A stretch of DNA of 6,102 nucleotides from Desulfobacterales bacterium (GTDB lineage: Bacteria; Desulfobacterota; Desulfobacteria; Desulfobacterales; Desulfosalsimonadaceae): contig SLIE01000345.1 of the NCBI GenBank assembly GCA_007135795.1, positions 1-6,102 on the forward strand, in the 5' to 3' direction. The notes beneath the pieces are model-generated. The model ran no database searches, had not been told where the DNA came from, and worked only from the letters and a program-made list of their open reading frames with translations. The position numbers and the translations under genes are program-made. Below are positions 1 through 6,102 of the stretch, in pieces (positions within the stretch are counted from its first letter, which is position 1; every line of letters starts with the position of its first letter).

Positions 1-1204
1 ATGGATTGCCCCGTTTCCCCAATGCGTTCAATGGCTTTTGGAGTGATTGGGGAACCATCCCTTCATCTACCATGCCACGACGAAGATCGATAATTTTGTC
101 GATATACTCTATGGTTATCGGGCATTCTTCCTCGCAGGCACCGCAAGTGGTACAGGACCAGATTTCATCTTCCTCATAAACATCGCCGATAAGCGCTTCA
201 TTTTTAATGAAGGATCCTTTTAGCGGGTAATGGGAAAACGCATAATTGCGACCCTTCAACGAAATAAACCGGGGTGAAAGGGGGCGTCCCACCGCATTGG
301 CCGGGCAGTGTTCACTGCAGCGGCCGCAATCAGCGCAGGAATAGAAGTCCAGAATATGTTTCCAGTTGAAATCCTCGAATTTCTTTACGCCGAAGGACTC
401 CAGATCCGCCACCTTGTCATCTTCAATACCCCACTGAACGGGTTTGACCGTCCCTTTGTCGAGTTTTTTAAGAAATACGGTGGCCGGTGCGGTGAGCATG
501 TGAAACAGCCTGTCAAAGGGAAGGAGGTTGAGAAAAACGAAAATTCCGATTAGCAGGATAAAGTAAACAAGTATATTAATGGTATTTGCTGCAGACGCTG
601 AAAGTCCGCTCATAAAAATCGCGGCAAACCAGGTGCCTGTGAAAGGAACGATAAACCTGTAAGTTTCACCTGCCGCACTTGCAGCAGCAGCGGCACTGCC
701 AAGAAAAAGCATGTCGAAAAGCGCTATTCCGCCAAGGAAAGAAATCAAAAAAATCGCCCATGGTCTGGATTTGTCTTTTCCAAATTTTTCAGGCACTTCA
801 TATCGGGAAGGTCTCTTATAGGCCCTGCGATAAGCGGCAAACGCACACGCAGCCAGCAGTAAGGTTAGTGCAACATCTGAAATTGCCGCATAGGCGACGC
901 CCACTGTGGTCTCCAGTCCGGGCATCTGAAGCCCTGTGAATCCGCTATAAATAAGCATCAACACATGGATGGACAAAACAATGAGACTTAAAATTATAGT
1001 GATATGGATGGCGCCCGAATCCCCATAACCGGGCCGGGGCATCCTGTGATGCGGAAAGTGGTAAAGACCGAACAGCCGTTCTCCGATCCGATCTACCTTA
1101 GGGCCTTGTGCAGCCCTGAAAAGTGGAGCCATGCGCGATGCGAGTACATAAGTAAATACACCAGCGCCTGTCGCCACAATGATCAACGCCAGGATTGCTT
1201 TCAT
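1..1204 (-). CDS. Membrane-anchored 4Fe-4S oxidoreductase, ETF:menaquinone oxidoreductase type (partial, C-terminus outside window)
   Basis: The 401 codons read from an ATG at 1204 show an N-terminal membrane domain and then a ferredoxin-like domain. Hydrophobic segments lie near residues 1-22, 66-90, 103-126, 148-172 and 208-230. The first part resembles the NarI-type cytochrome b domain; H67 and H80 are possible heme ligands, which is an inference. Two classic 4Fe-4S motifs follow: C290-C293-C296-C300-P and C351-C354-C357-C361-P. Family knowledge: this order (NarI-like membrane part, two clusters, then HdrD-type cysteine-rich CCG domains) is that of the membrane FeS oxidoreductases that move electrons from EtfAB to menaquinone in beta-oxidising anaerobes. 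The CCG domains would lie beyond base 1, so the assignment rests on the N-terminal part. The start is supported by AAGGGAG at 1218-1224, although its 13-nt spacing is long. Alternatives are another HdrD-, DsrK- or GlpC-related quinone-linked reductase. The gene has its own upstream control region and is not obviously co-transcribed with the GTPase gene. Confidence 0.85.
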   Translation of the reverse strand, partial: MKAILALIIVATGAGVFTYVLASRMAPLFRAAQGPKVDRIGERLFGLYHFPHHRMPRPGYGDSGAIHITIILSLIVLSIHVLMLIYSGFTGLQMPGLETTVGVAYAAISDVALTLLLAACAFAAYRRAYKRPSRYEVPEKFGKDKSRPWAIFLISFLGGIALFDMLFLGSAAAAASAAGETYRFIVPFTGTWFAAIFMSGLSASAANTINILVYFILLIGIFVFLNLLPFDRLFHMLTAPATVFLKKLDKGTVKPVQWGIEDDKVADLESFGVKKFEDFNWKHILDFYSCADCGRCSEHCPANAVGRPLSPRFISLKGRNYAFSHYPLKGSFIKNEALIGDVYEEDEIWSCTTCGACEEECPITIEYIDKIIDLRRGMVDEGMVPQSLQKPLNALGKRGNP

Positions 1205-1250
1205 GTTGTTAAATAATCTCCCTTCATTGGATTTTTATAGTAAAGATTTT

Positions 1251-1279
1251 TTATTAAATCATACTTGCTGGAATTGCAA
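1251..1279 (-). promoter_or_regulatory. Candidate sigma-70 promoter for the FeS oxidoreductase gene (proximal)
   Basis: On the minus strand TTGCAA (1279-1274) is followed after 17 bases by TAATAA (1256-1251), giving a start site about 40 bases before the ATG. Both boxes are imperfect and the region is AT-rich, so a chance match is quite possible. It competes with the distal candidate at 1328-1355. Confidence 0.35.
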
Positions 1280-1303
1280 AAAAAAATCGGATATTCAATC
1301 ATT

Positions 1304-1329
1304 TCTGAATGAATGAGCATTCACTCAGA
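1304..1329. promoter_or_regulatory. 26-bp inverted repeat, TetR/FadR-like operator
   Basis: The left arm TCTGAATGAATG and the reverse complement of the right arm, TCTGAGTGAATG, match at 11 of 12 positions around a 2-base AG spacer. The TGAATGA half-sites resemble, from memory, the TGAATGA-n4-TCATTCA operators of TetR-family FadR repressors of fatty-acid degradation in Bacillus. The site lies 100 bases upstream of a gene whose family serves beta-oxidation, so site and target agree. It covers the -10 and start region of the distal promoter candidate, as a repressor site should. The repeat is seen directly; the regulator's identity is inferred, and no regulator gene is present in the window. Confidence 0.65.
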
Positions 1330-1355
1330 TATCAAAATTGTCCATGGCATGTCAA
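1328..1355 (-). promoter_or_regulatory. Candidate promoter overlapping the operator (distal)
   Basis: A perfect -35 hexamer TTGACA (1355-1350, minus strand) is followed after 16 bases by GATATC (1333-1328), a weak -10 matching TATAAT at 3 of 6 positions. A TG-extended reading shifted by two bases (TATCTG) is no stronger. The attraction is its position: the inverted repeat at 1304-1329 would cover its -10 and start site, giving simple repression. The resulting leader would be roughly 115 bases. Confidence 0.35.
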
Positions 1356-1462
1356 GGACGTTTTATGTAAGCACTCTGAATAAGAAGGGGATAGCTCTTA
1401 ACGTCGTAAAGACTGCGAGAGGGAAAGCAATGACCAGTAATGTTTCATGTTCTATATCTATA

Positions 1463-1477
1463 TTAAAACGATTTTAA
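1463..1477. repeat. 15-base AT-rich palindrome
   Basis: A perfect inverted repeat with 6-base arms TTAAAA and TTTTAA around CGA lies downstream of the GTPase gene on the minus strand and about 260 bases upstream of the oxidoreductase start. It could be a protein-binding site or simply chance in AT-rich DNA. It lacks the GC stem and T-run of an intrinsic terminator. Confidence 0.3.
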
Positions 1478-1599
1478 CCATTGGGCAAAAAGATGATACG
1501 AATACAATCAGGTTTCACATGGCTCTGCTTCAGCGTCGACCGGAACAATTCCTTAATTCTTTTGGGTGAGAAAGCTTTTCCGATATAAATAAAGGCGCC

Positions 1600-3018
1600 T
1601 CATACATTGGAGATATTCTCAAGAATCCCTACCATGTTCTCACGGAACGAGGCGGAAGCTGTTTTGATCGTGTTGCTGTCTTCTTTTCGAAGTGCTTTGA
1701 GAAACTCACGGGTCGGTTTTTTGAATTCCTCTTTCCATGCGGCGCTTAGATGCGCGGAAATGTCTGTTTCTGCAAATTCACCGACCTCGAGCGTCTCCCT
1801 GCGACTGTGAGCCCAGTTAATCGCATGGTAAAAATAGATAAGTGATCGATCTATCAGAACATACAGAAGCTGGTCTTTTTCAACCGGACCGACCTGGATT
1901 TTCGTGCCCCCTAGCGGCAGTCCCATGAGTTTGGTATGGGCCATCTTCTTTGTACCGGCTGCTGCCGACCCCGCTCCAAGGATCGAACCCACTGCTGTGA
2001 ATACCCCAAAAGTGAGCCCCCCCAGTGCCAGATCCACCTGTGATCCGATACCCGCGCCTATTCCCGCCCCGGCGAGGGCCATTTGCAGGTGGGTCAGGCC
2101 AAGTATCTGCCATGTTTTTTTATCGAACAGATCGGTTTGGAGAATGGAATGTTTGGGGAGTTCATAAGAGAAGATATTGTGTTTGAAACGTTTTTTGATT
2201 CGTTGATGTGCTTGTTTTTCAAACTCAGTGATCTGATTTTGATATGATTCGGTCAGTTGATCACGGACTGTTTCGATCTCTCCGGGATCCTTGCATACCC
2301 CTTCGACTTTATGTCTGATGGTGGTTTGCAGAAGCTGCTCGATAATTGCGGCGGTTTCTTCGAGACGCTGATGCCAGTCAGCCTTGAATGCCAGGACAGT
2401 GTTTTCCAGCGCCGGTTGCCAGTCCGGGTCAATATGCTTCAGACTTTCCAACAGGTCTATGCGCTGGGCAAAGCTTGCCCGGTGGGCATCAAAGATTCTG
2501 ATGATGTTAAAATTTTTTCTGGCCTCGCGCTTCCATGTTTCTATGTTCTCGGAAGCCTGTTTGTCTTTGGTGTTGATGACGATCATCCGGGGAAGTCCGG
2601 TTTTTCGAAGGATTTCCATTTCAATGGCATCGATCTGCCTGACCGGTCGTGAGCCGTCAACCACGAAGATAATCCCGGCGCCGTCCGCAAGGGGGGCAAA
2701 TAACTCACACTCATCAAAAAAGCCCTCATCCCCACGATGGGTGCGGATAAATTCGGGAATCATCACGTCACCCGGCCCGGTATAATCTTCAATCCACTCG
2801 AGGGTCCGGCGAGGATTCTGGAAACCGGGGGTGTCCACAAAGCGTATTATAGTATTTCCATCTATAATTACTGGATACTCCATGCACTCACGGGTTTCAC
2901 CCGGGATTGGACTTATCTTGACACTGTCGTCTTCGGCCAGGGTGGACACAACCGAGGATTTGCCTTCGTTCGGGTGGCCGAGTACGGCGAAAACAGGAAT
3001 TTTTTCGTTCACCGGCAT
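1600..3018 (-). CDS. GTPase with C-terminal DUF3482-like region (472 aa)
   Basis: The N-terminal 190 residues form an Era/TrmE-like TRAFAC GTPase domain. G1 is GHPNEGKS (residues 14-21), G2 is T42 in PGET, G3 is DTPG (62-65) and G4 is probably NTKD (149-152), where T replaces the usual Lys of NKxD. A conserved-looking FDAHRASFAQR stretch (176-186) follows where G5 would fall. Residues about 205-280 are charged and probably helical or coiled coil. Residues about 314-355 are an unusually Gly/Ala-rich hydrophobic stretch with GxxxG-like spacing, suggesting membrane insertion or tight helix packing. The remaining ~115 residues are probably helical. This architecture matches the GTPase/DUF3482 family, whose cellular role is not established. 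The ATG directly follows the TAA of the upstream DUF2868-like gene with no spacer. Its ribosome site, GGAGG and GGGGAG (3022-3033), lies inside that gene's last codons, so translation is probably coupled. The length looks complete. GTP hydrolysis is inferred from the motifs; the substrate or partner is unknown apart from the neighbour. Confidence 0.85.
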   Translation of the reverse strand: MPVNEKIPVFAVLGHPNEGKSSVVSTLAEDDSVKISPIPGETRECMEYPVIIDGNTIIRFVDTPGFQNPRRTLEWIEDYTGPGDVMIPEFIRTHRGDEGFFDECELFAPLADGAGIIFVVDGSRPVRQIDAIEMEILRKTGLPRMIVINTKDKQASENIETWKREARKNFNIIRIFDAHRASFAQRIDLLESLKHIDPDWQPALENTVLAFKADWHQRLEETAAIIEQLLQTTIRHKVEGVCKDPGEIETVRDQLTESYQNQITEFEKQAHQRIKKRFKHNIFSYELPKHSILQTDLFDKKTWQILGLTHLQMALAGAGIGAGIGSQVDLALGGLTFGVFTAVGSILGAGSAAAGTKKMAHTKLMGLPLGGTKIQVGPVEKDQLLYVLIDRSLIYFYHAINWAHSRRETLEVGEFAETDISAHLSAAWKEEFKKPTREFLKALRKEDSNTIKTASASFRENMVGILENISNV

Positions 3019-4620
3019 TTACTCTCCCCCTCCAAGTATTTCAATTCGCACATATGGATCTTTCAGGCTGTTTATGGTGTGTTCCCAGGTTGTTTGGTCC
3101 GAGGTGGCAGGTACAGTGAAAACCGTTTCACGGTCCGGTTTGCCGATCAGGGCGATGATCATGCCGGCAGTCCCCCCGCCGGCGGTGCGAAGCGCTTTTA
3201 TCCACGAGATGGTTTCTTTGATCGGTGGCTGCCAGGCCTCCTGAACAATAACAATTCGTAAGGAGAACCCTTTATCCTGATTTTCCGAAAGGATTTTTTT
3301 GAGACAGCCGGTGTCGGTTCTCGCATCCATTTCAGTGGGAATGACGGCTGCGGGGTGCATGCCAAGGGTGTCATTGAGCTGTTTTTCAAGCCCTGCGTGT
3401 TCCAATTGATGTAAAATCTCCGCGGGGACCAGCACGATTGCCGGGGTTGTAACCAAATGACCGTCCATTGGCTCGATGGTATCGGTTCCAACATGCAAGC
3501 GCGCTTTCTCTTCAGGCGCTTTGGGTTGGTAAGGCGCCTTTTGGGTTTCAATTGCGGGTGTTTTCATTCGCATGATCAGTCGGTCGCATGCGCCATGGCT
3601 GAAATCAAGGGATTCAAGCGCCCTGTGTTTCTTGAAGTATCCCACGATGACAAGCAGCAGGCGTGGCATAAGGCCGTAAAAGAGAACAGTCAGAAAAATA
3701 AAGGGCCACCATGCCACCAGATCGCCCGTGGCAAGATGTAAAATGCCGTCTTTCAGAATCATTTGGGAACCGGCGATCTGGCTGAGCGTTGGATGGGCCG
3801 TGGGCGGAGATACAAGCCATGACCAGGGTAATGCAACAATCTCCACGAATCGATGAACGGATTCAGGCGCCACCTGAAGTGTGGTCTGCCAGCCAAAGGC
3901 CAGGTCCGTAATGGCGACTTTCAGAAACAACGCACCCAATACCCCAAGATTGAAAATCACCGCAAACAGCTGCACGGTCACAAACACCGGCCAGAAAAAG
4001 ACCGAACCGTAAACCGTGGTGGTTTTCCCTAGCAGTGAGTATGTATTTCTGATCCGGTTTGCCCTTTCCGCATTCATTTTTTTTCCGGCGAAACGCGTTG
4101 TTTTCAATGTAATGCTACGGATAACGGATGAAAACAACGGGTAAAGAATTTGAAAGGATCGCGTGATCTTCATTTTATGGGCCAGGATGGACAAGAGAAG
4201 GGCGAGGAGAAGAAGTACCTGGGGGACGACAAGCACCCACAGGCAGGTAAATACGTTCACCGGTTCCCTGCCCGTGTATGTCAGCAGGCTCCAGGTCAGG
4301 CCGGCGCCGAACACAAAGGCGACAATGCCGACCAGGAGTTTCGTGATGCTCATCGCTTCCGAAAAAGCCTCTCCGGGAAGAACGGTCGGGCTTTTGGCAT
4401 CATGTTTCTCGAGTTCACGGCGCTTGTCCAGCCAGTGCCGGATAAGCCGCTTTCTGTATGACTTTTCATCCTCTTCGTCACCATGATCCGGAAAAGACAG
4501 GTAGGCCTTCCGATCGAAATCCATGCCGTCCGGTACGTTCTCACCCGCCTGGTTTCCGAATTTCAGACCGAGGAAATGTTCAAGGTCGATCAAATCTTTG
4601 ATTTGCCAGGTTTTTTTCAT
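3019..4620 (-). CDS. DUF2868-like inner-membrane protein (533 aa), partner of the GTPase
   Basis: Four hydrophobic segments are clear: residues about 92-115, 121-148, 206-233 and 300-328. They follow an acidic and basic soluble N-terminus of about 90 residues that begins KKTWQIKDLIDLEHFL. The roughly 200 residues after the last helix are soluble and look alpha/beta (strand-like PAIVLVPAEIL near 385 and LRIVIVQEAW near 450, then a Gly-rich GGGTAG turn). There is no signal peptide and no enzymatic motif I recognise. Overall pattern and neighbour fit DUF2868, a family commonly found immediately before a DUF3482 GTPase in proteobacteria; function unknown. The stop codon abuts the GTPase start, so the two form one operon. 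The ATG at 4620 has only an AT-rich leader with no evident Shine-Dalgarno; the next in-frame ATG (codon 33) has none either, so I keep the longer form. A reasonable inference is a membrane scaffold or receptor for the GTPase. Confidence 0.8.
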   Translation of the reverse strand: MKKTWQIKDLIDLEHFLGLKFGNQAGENVPDGMDFDRKAYLSFPDHGDEEDEKSYRKRLIRHWLDKRRELEKHDAKSPTVLPGEAFSEAMSITKLLVGIVAFVFGAGLTWSLLTYTGREPVNVFTCLWVLVVPQVLLLLALLLSILAHKMKITRSFQILYPLFSSVIRSITLKTTRFAGKKMNAERANRIRNTYSLLGKTTTVYGSVFFWPVFVTVQLFAVIFNLGVLGALFLKVAITDLAFGWQTTLQVAPESVHRFVEIVALPWSWLVSPPTAHPTLSQIAGSQMILKDGILHLATGDLVAWWPFIFLTVLFYGLMPRLLLVIVGYFKKHRALESLDFSHGACDRLIMRMKTPAIETQKAPYQPKAPEEKARLHVGTDTIEPMDGHLVTTPAIVLVPAEILHQLEHAGLEKQLNDTLGMHPAAVIPTEMDARTDTGCLKKILSENQDKGFSLRIVIVQEAWQPPIKETISWIKALRTAGGGTAGMIIALIGKPDRETVFTVPATSDQTTWEHTINSLKDPYVRIEILGGGE

Positions 4621-4651
4621 TTTTTAAATTGAATCTGTATTAGGAGTTGGC

Positions 4652-4794
4652 TACAAGCTGTCTCAAAAAAAAGATCTCGCCCGCTGGCAAGGCGTGAGGT
4701 GATGAAAAAGCGGCGCATATACGTATATGTGAGCATTTTGAAGAGCTTCACAACGCCGCCAGGGGGTGTTGGATTGTTTTTGAGATAGCTTGTA
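4652..4794. repeat. 143-bp palindromic MITE- or REP-like element with terminal inverted repeats
   Basis: The ends are 18-base inverted repeats, TACAAGCTGTCTCAAAAA at 4652-4669 and its reverse complement at 4777-4794, matching at 17 of 18 positions. The core CATATACGTATATG (4716-4729) is a perfect palindrome centred at 4722.5, against an element midpoint of 4723. Further arm pairing is visible, such as CTGGC (4684-4688) with GCCAG (4758-4762) and GTGAGG (4694-4699) with CTTCAC (4746-4751, one GU pair). Transcribed from either strand it would fold into a long imperfect hairpin. Both ends carry TA, as expected for IS630/Tc1-type elements that duplicate TA, but the symmetry alone would also produce this. 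It encodes no transposase and would have to be mobilised in trans. It ends 31 bases before the DUF2868 start codon. Confidence 0.8.
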
Positions 4795-4870
4795 AGCATC
4801 AGGCTCCCCGGTCGTAGGGGGGGTGAGTAAAGAAAAAAAACTTCAAATGGACGAATTTACAAATTCATAT

Positions 4871-4900
4871 TCGATCAGACACTGTCTTATTAAATATAAT
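4871..4900 (+). promoter_or_regulatory. Weak divergent promoter candidate toward the PHP gene
   Basis: A perfect TATAAT lies at 4895-4900, with only a poor -35 match TCGATC (4871-4876) at an 18-base spacing. It overlaps the minus-strand candidate, so the two would form a back-to-back pair. It would leave a leader of about 300 bases before the PHP gene, so a nearer promoter is possible. Confidence 0.2.
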
Positions 4901-4921
4901 CGGATTTCTTTCCTTGATCAA
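4893..4921 (-). promoter_or_regulatory. Candidate promoter for the DUF2868-GTPase operon
   Basis: On the minus strand TTGATC (4921-4916) is followed after 17 bases by TATATT (4898-4893), 4 of 6 and 5 of 6 matches to the sigma-70 boxes. The transcript would start near 4886 and carry a leader of about 265 bases containing the whole palindromic element. The AT-rich setting raises the chance of a false match. Confidence 0.4.
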
Positions 4922-5207
4922 AGCAGAAAATCATCTTATTATTAGCATGTTTTTAAAATACTCATCCACGGGGTTGGTTTGAAAGGTTGGTTTTCGAAGG
5001 CCAAGCCCATGGAAACAGAGATAAAAACTGACATCGTTGGAATGGTGCGTGCCGTGTAAACGGTTTTTGCGCTGCCGGTTTTTTTAGCATCGCGATTCAG
5101 GCTTTAATGAAAAAATCGGAAAACCCGGTTGGGCAGCGTAGTATGCCGATAGGCAAACCATTACCATCGATCATCTTTATATCAAATTCGGATTAATTTA
5201 AAAAGCC

Positions 5208-6102
5208 ATGTTTTTAGAAACCGCGGCAGACGATAGCGCCTGCTTACCAGATATCGAAGAGAACCACCGCGTCATTTTTCAAAAACCCGAGCTTCCGGCT
5301 CTTACGAATGCATATACCGTGGTGGATCTCCATTTCCATTCCCGTTATTCCGACGGGTTCAACACCATCGATGCCATCGCGAGAAGAGCCCGAAAGCTCG
5401 GTATAGGAATTGCCATCACTGATCATAACGCCATTGGTGGCGCTTTGGAAATGGCAAAATACACGGATATCCTTTCTATTCCCGGGATCGAGATCACGTC
5501 AATGGAAGGGGCCCACATTCTGGCCTATTTTTATACTGTAAACGATCTGGTTTGCTTTTACGAAAAAATCTCTCCATACTTGGGGAAAAACATCATGACA
5601 TCATGCGCCATGAGTATGGAATCGATTGTATCGTGCGCACGCAACCATGATGCCGTGGTGGTGTTTCCTCATCCGTACTGCGCCGTCTATACGGGTGTGT
5701 GCAATCCTATTTTCAGCAAGCCACGTCAAAGATCGCTTCTTTCCATGGCGGATGGCATGGAAGTGATCAATGCCGGCAATGTTCATCGCTGGAATCTTAA
5801 ATCCACCGTACTGGGTTTCAACATGGACACTTGCCTCACCGCAGGTTCTGATGGGCACAACCTTTTTCAAATGGGTACCGCAGTCACTTATGCGGCCTGT
5901 GAAAAAAAGACAGCTTCCTTTTTAGATGCCATGAAGGAGAAAATGACCTGGGCGATTGGCAAGGAAGTTGGGTTGCTGAGAAAAATGACTTCCAACAGCA
6001 TGAAGATTCCCTCCAATATTCGAAATTCCACAGATCTTTTTGGAAAGAACATGCGTTATAGCCTGGCACTCATAAATTCAGGCTCGAAAGAGGTTCGAAA
6101 CC
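5208..6102 (+). CDS. PHP-domain metal-dependent phosphoesterase (partial, C-terminus outside window)
   Basis: The reading frame from ATG 5208 stays open for 298 codons to the window edge. It carries the full PHP signature: DLHFHSRYSDG (H42, H44, D49), TDHN (D72, H73), PGIEIT (E95), H103, FPHP (H155) and GSDGH (D215, H217). This is a complete set for a two- or three-metal site, so an active enzyme is likely. Residues about 183-240, with NAGN and then TAGSDGH and a following MGTA, resemble the PHP-associated C-terminal region. PHP proteins of this class (YciV-like and relatives) hydrolyse phosphoesters, from nucleotides and oligonucleotides to sugar phosphates; nothing here fixes the substrate. 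About 35 residues precede the first motif. An in-frame TAA at 5199-5201 rules out a longer start, and there is no clear Shine-Dalgarno. The part after residue 245 is not recognised. It is divergent from the DUF2868-GTPase pair. Confidence 0.85.
   Translation, partial: MFLETAADDSACLPDIEENHRVIFQKPELPALTNAYTVVDLHFHSRYSDGFNTIDAIARRARKLGIGIAITDHNAIGGALEMAKYTDILSIPGIEITSMEGAHILAYFYTVNDLVCFYEKISPYLGKNIMTSCAMSMESIVSCARNHDAVVVFPHPYCAVYTGVCNPIFSKPRQRSLLSMADGMEVINAGNVHRWNLKSTVLGFNMDTCLTAGSDGHNLFQMGTAVTYAACEKKTASFLDAMKEKMTWAIGKEVGLLRKMTSNSMKIPSNIRNSTDLFGKNMRYSLALINSGSKEVRN

Larger units (their letters stand above)
1205..1599. other. Intergenic region between the GTPase gene and the FeS oxidoreductase gene
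   Basis: These 395 bases separate two minus-strand genes and contain no convincing coding sequence. The side nearest the oxidoreductase holds the operator-like repeat and both promoter candidates. The remainder, about 1356-1599, includes a 15-base palindrome (1463-1477; arms TTAAAA and TTTTAA around CGA) and a short inverted repeat GGAA-TTG-TTCC on the minus strand near 1542-1552. Neither is followed by a proper T-run, so I cannot point to an intrinsic terminator for the GTPase transcript. A 15-codon plus-strand frame at about 1431-1478 is too short to call. Confidence 0.6.
4795..5207. other. Divergent AT-rich intergenic region
   Basis: These 413 bases between the palindromic element and the PHP gene contain no supportable coding sequence; the longest frames are tens of codons at most and lack ribosome sites. 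Visible items are the two overlapping promoter candidates, a G-run near 4817-4823, a GGTTGGTTT direct repeat around 4973-4993, and a small hairpin CCGT-GTAA-ACGG followed by five Ts (5052-5068). That hairpin has too short a stem to call a terminator. A looser inverted repeat pairs CCGGTTTTTT near 5085 with AAAAAATCGG near 5110. Confidence 0.5.

Noticed and set aside
308..1216. Plus-strand frames of 70-86 codons over the FeS oxidoreductase gene
   Set aside because: The opposite strand encodes a continuous 401-codon protein with two cysteine motifs and membrane helices, which explains this region.
1431..1478. A 15-codon plus-strand frame preceded by a GAGAGG purine run, possibly a leader peptide
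   Set aside because: Too short, followed by no plus-strand gene to regulate, and both flanking genes read the other way.
1593..1600. GGCGCC palindrome right at the GTPase stop codon as a terminator
   Set aside because: It has no loop and no uninterrupted T-run after it on the minus strand, so it cannot form a standard terminator hairpin.
2257..2785. Overlapping 131- and 133-codon plus-strand frames inside the GTPase gene
   Set aside because: Two overlapping frames antisense to the conserved G-domain, with no family resemblance.
2737..3261. A 174-codon open frame on the plus strand spanning the junction of the two minus-strand genes
   Set aside because: It is antisense to two well-supported genes with clear motifs and has no recognisable domain; it is a shadow of their codon use.
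4617..4799. A 60-codon minus-strand frame running through the palindromic element
   Set aside because: It consists almost entirely of the inverted-repeat element and overlaps the DUF2868 start; the translation is low-complexity with no homology signal.
5052..5068. Hairpin CCGT-GTAA-ACGG with a following T-run as an intrinsic terminator
   Set aside because: The stem is only four base pairs, and no plus-strand gene ends just upstream.

Overview
The window looks like a chromosomal segment of an anaerobic, fatty-acid- or aromatic-degrading deltaproteobacterium (Desulfobacterota, Desulfobacterales-like). This is inferred from gene content, not from any marker gene. The best pointer is the left-hand gene: a membrane-anchored iron-sulfur oxidoreductase of the type that passes electrons from electron-transfer flavoprotein (ETF) to menaquinone during beta-oxidation. 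Such genes are typical of sulfate reducers and syntrophs.

Layout. (1) 1-1204, minus strand: N-terminal 401 codons of the iron-sulfur oxidoreductase, cut by the window edge before its expected C-terminal cysteine-rich domains. (2) 1205-1599: intergenic control region with a 26-bp near-perfect inverted repeat (1304-1329). It resembles operators of TetR-family fatty-acid-degradation repressors and overlaps a candidate promoter. (3) 4620-1600, minus strand: an abutting two-gene unit, a four-helix membrane protein (DUF2868-like) followed with no gap by a GTPase with a C-terminal DUF3482-like region. This is a recurrent but functionally uncharacterised pair. (4) 4652-4794: a 143-bp palindromic element with 18-bp terminal inverted repeats and a perfectly symmetric core at its exact centre. 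It is a MITE- or REP-like mobile repeat lying just upstream of the DUF2868 gene. (5) 4795-5207: AT-rich divergent intergenic region with candidate promoters facing both ways. (6) 5208-6102, plus strand: N-terminal 298 codons of a PHP-domain metal-dependent phosphoesterase with a complete metal-ligand set, cut by the right edge.

How the genes relate. The oxidoreductase has its own control region and probably belongs to a beta-oxidation regulon. The DUF2868/GTPase pair is very likely co-transcribed and translationally coupled, suggesting a GTPase working with a dedicated inner-membrane partner. The PHP gene is divergent and shows no evident functional link to the others. I see no tRNA, rRNA, CRISPR array, transposase or phage gene. 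The least-described items are the GTPase/membrane-protein pair, the palindromic element in its probable leader, and the operator at 1304-1329.
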